Below are positions 5,235 through 5,822 of a stretch of DNA of 5,822 nt, in pieces. Within the stretch, counting starts at the first letter, position 1; every line of letters begins with the position of its first letter. The translations under genes were made by a program, and so were the position numbers. Origin of the DNA: an uncultured Granulosicoccaceae bacterium. Lineage in GTDB: Bacteria > Pseudomonadota > Gammaproteobacteria > Granulosicoccales > Granulosicoccaceae. Where the stretch lies: contig CALFBL010000213.1 of the NCBI GenBank assembly GCA_937951695.1, forward strand, positions 1-5,822, given 5' to 3'. The notes below the pieces were generated by a model. It was not told the origin of the DNA. It saw only the letters and a program-made list of their open reading frames with translations, and ran no database searches.

Positions 5235-5252
5235 TCTAGATGAGCAGGATTC

Positions 5253-5822
5253 ATGTCCCAACACACGGTGTTGACGTTTCAGGGAATGATCTCGGTACTG
5301 CAGGATTACTGGGCCGCGCAAGGTTGCATCGTGCAGCAACCCTACGATATGGAGGTTGGCGCGGGAACCTTCCACTCGTCCACCTTCCTTCGCGCTATCG
5401 GGCCTGAGCCCTGGAGTGCGTGTCACACCCAGGCATCGCGTCGGCCTACGGATGGCCGGTATGGGGATAATCCTAATCGCTTGCAGCACTACTACCAGTT
5501 TCAGGTGGCCATGAAGCCTTCTCCTGCGAATATGCAGGATTTGTATCTGGGTTCTCTGGAAGCGTTGGGATTCGACGCGCTTGAACACGACATTCGCTTT
5601 GTGGAAGACAACTGGGAGTCACCCACCTTGGGTGCCTGGGGGTTGGGATGGGAAGTCTGGCTCAATGGCATGGAGGTCACCCAGTACACCTACTTTCAGC
5701 AGTGCGGCGGGTTAGCGTGCAATCCCGTGTTGGGAGAATTGGCATACGGCATAGAGCGCTTGGCGATGTACATTCAAAAAAAAGAGAGCATTTATGATCT
5801 GGTGTGGGGAGAGAGTGCGAAC
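5253..5822 (+). CDS. glyQ: Glycyl-tRNA synthetase alpha subunit (3' end beyond window)
   Basis: The first 190 residues are present, out of about 300 usual for the family. With the beta subunit GlyS it forms the alpha2-beta2 class II enzyme that charges tRNA-Gly in the cytosol; the alpha chain activates glycine with ATP. The match to bacterial GlyQ runs from the start: TFQGMISVLQDYWAAQGC (8-25), QPYDMEVGAGTFH (29-41), class II motif 2 region SRRPTDGRYGDNPNRLQHYY (62-81), KPSPANMQDLYLGSL (88-102), HDIRFVEDNWESPTLGAWG (112-130) and LGWEVWLNGMEVTQYTYFQQ (131-150). GELAYGIERLAMYIQ (161-175) is also typical. The ATG start aligns with the usual N-terminus and has AGGA at 5246-5249, only three bases away. 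The frame is open to the window edge, so the gene is partial only because of the cut. glyS would be expected next, which cannot be seen. It is transcribed away from ntrB. Confidence 0.97.
   Translation, partial: MSQHTVLTFQGMISVLQDYWAAQGCIVQQPYDMEVGAGTFHSSTFLRAIGPEPWSACHTQASRRPTDGRYGDNPNRLQHYYQFQVAMKPSPANMQDLYLGSLEALGFDALEHDIRFVEDNWESPTLGAWGLGWEVWLNGMEVTQYTYFQQCGGLACNPVLGELAYGIERLAMYIQKKESIYDLVWGESAN

Larger units (their letters stand above)
4937..5252. other. Divergent ntrB / glyQ regulatory gap
   Basis: This 316-base stretch has no gene I can support. From the ntrB side it holds the short-ORF ribosome-binding site, a TATAAT hexamer (minus strand, 4992-4987), a sigma54-type element (5018-5003), an A+T-rich stretch (about 5029-5070), two NtrC-like dyads (5080-5096, 5112-5128), an imperfect 18-bp dyad (5149-5166) and ATTCAG direct repeats (5193-5234) before glyQ. 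I found no convincing sigma70 promoter for glyQ. AGGA (5246-5249) is a plausible but closely spaced glyQ ribosome-binding site. Confidence 0.7.

Noticed and set aside
5217..5588. A 123-codon open frame on the minus strand across glyQ, with similar long frames opposite ntrC and lepB.
   Set aside because: These lie antisense to strongly recognised conserved genes, lack family motifs and are explained as coding shadows.

Overview
This window looks like ordinary chromosomal DNA from a gammaproteobacterium-like organism of intermediate G+C content. The evidence is a two-subunit-type glycyl-tRNA synthetase alpha chain, an enterobacterial/pseudomonad-style NtrB-NtrC pair, and a class III signal-peptide pseudopilin. 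The genus cannot be fixed from the sequence alone. No phage, transposon, CRISPR array, rRNA or tRNA is visible.

Layout. Plus strand, left: a polytopic type I signal peptidase (21-785, possibly starting upstream of the window), then a 104-base gap and a type IV pilin-like/pseudopilin gene (890-1570). Thirty bases later the window switches strand, and a convergent minus-strand cluster is read right to left: a 30-codon candidate leader ORF (4936-4844), the nitrogen-sensor kinase ntrB (4857-3754), the sigma54 activator ntrC (3757-2303, overlapping ntrB by 4 bases with a TTG start) and a HAD-superfamily phosphatase (2287-1601, 15 bases after ntrC). The tight spacing suggests one transcript, ntrB-ntrC-HAD. 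On the far right, glyQ (5253 onward, cut by the window edge) diverges from ntrB.

The most informative noncoding stretch is the 316-base divergent gap 4937-5252. It holds two 17-bp dyads closely matching the NtrC-binding consensus (5080-5096 and 5112-5128), with centres exactly 32 bp apart. Downstream of them, toward ntrB, is a good -24/-12 (sigma54) element at 5018-5003. The predicted start near 4992 puts the NtrC sites at about -96 and -128. This closely resembles the enhancer layout known for E. coli glnAp2, but it faces ntrBC with no glnA beside it. The inference is that phosphorylated NtrC activates its own operon, including the downstream HAD phosphatase, under nitrogen limitation. A short ORF with a better ribosome-binding site than ntrB overlaps the ntrB start, so translational coupling is plausible.

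How the genes work together: NtrB controls phosphorylation of NtrC, which drives sigma54 promoters, probably including its own. The HAD enzyme may be co-expressed with them. The signal peptidase and pseudopilin both concern the cell envelope but use unrelated processing chemistry, so their adjacency need not be functional. I see no wholly new system here. The features most worth checking are the regulatory region, the short ORF and the ntrBC-HAD linkage.
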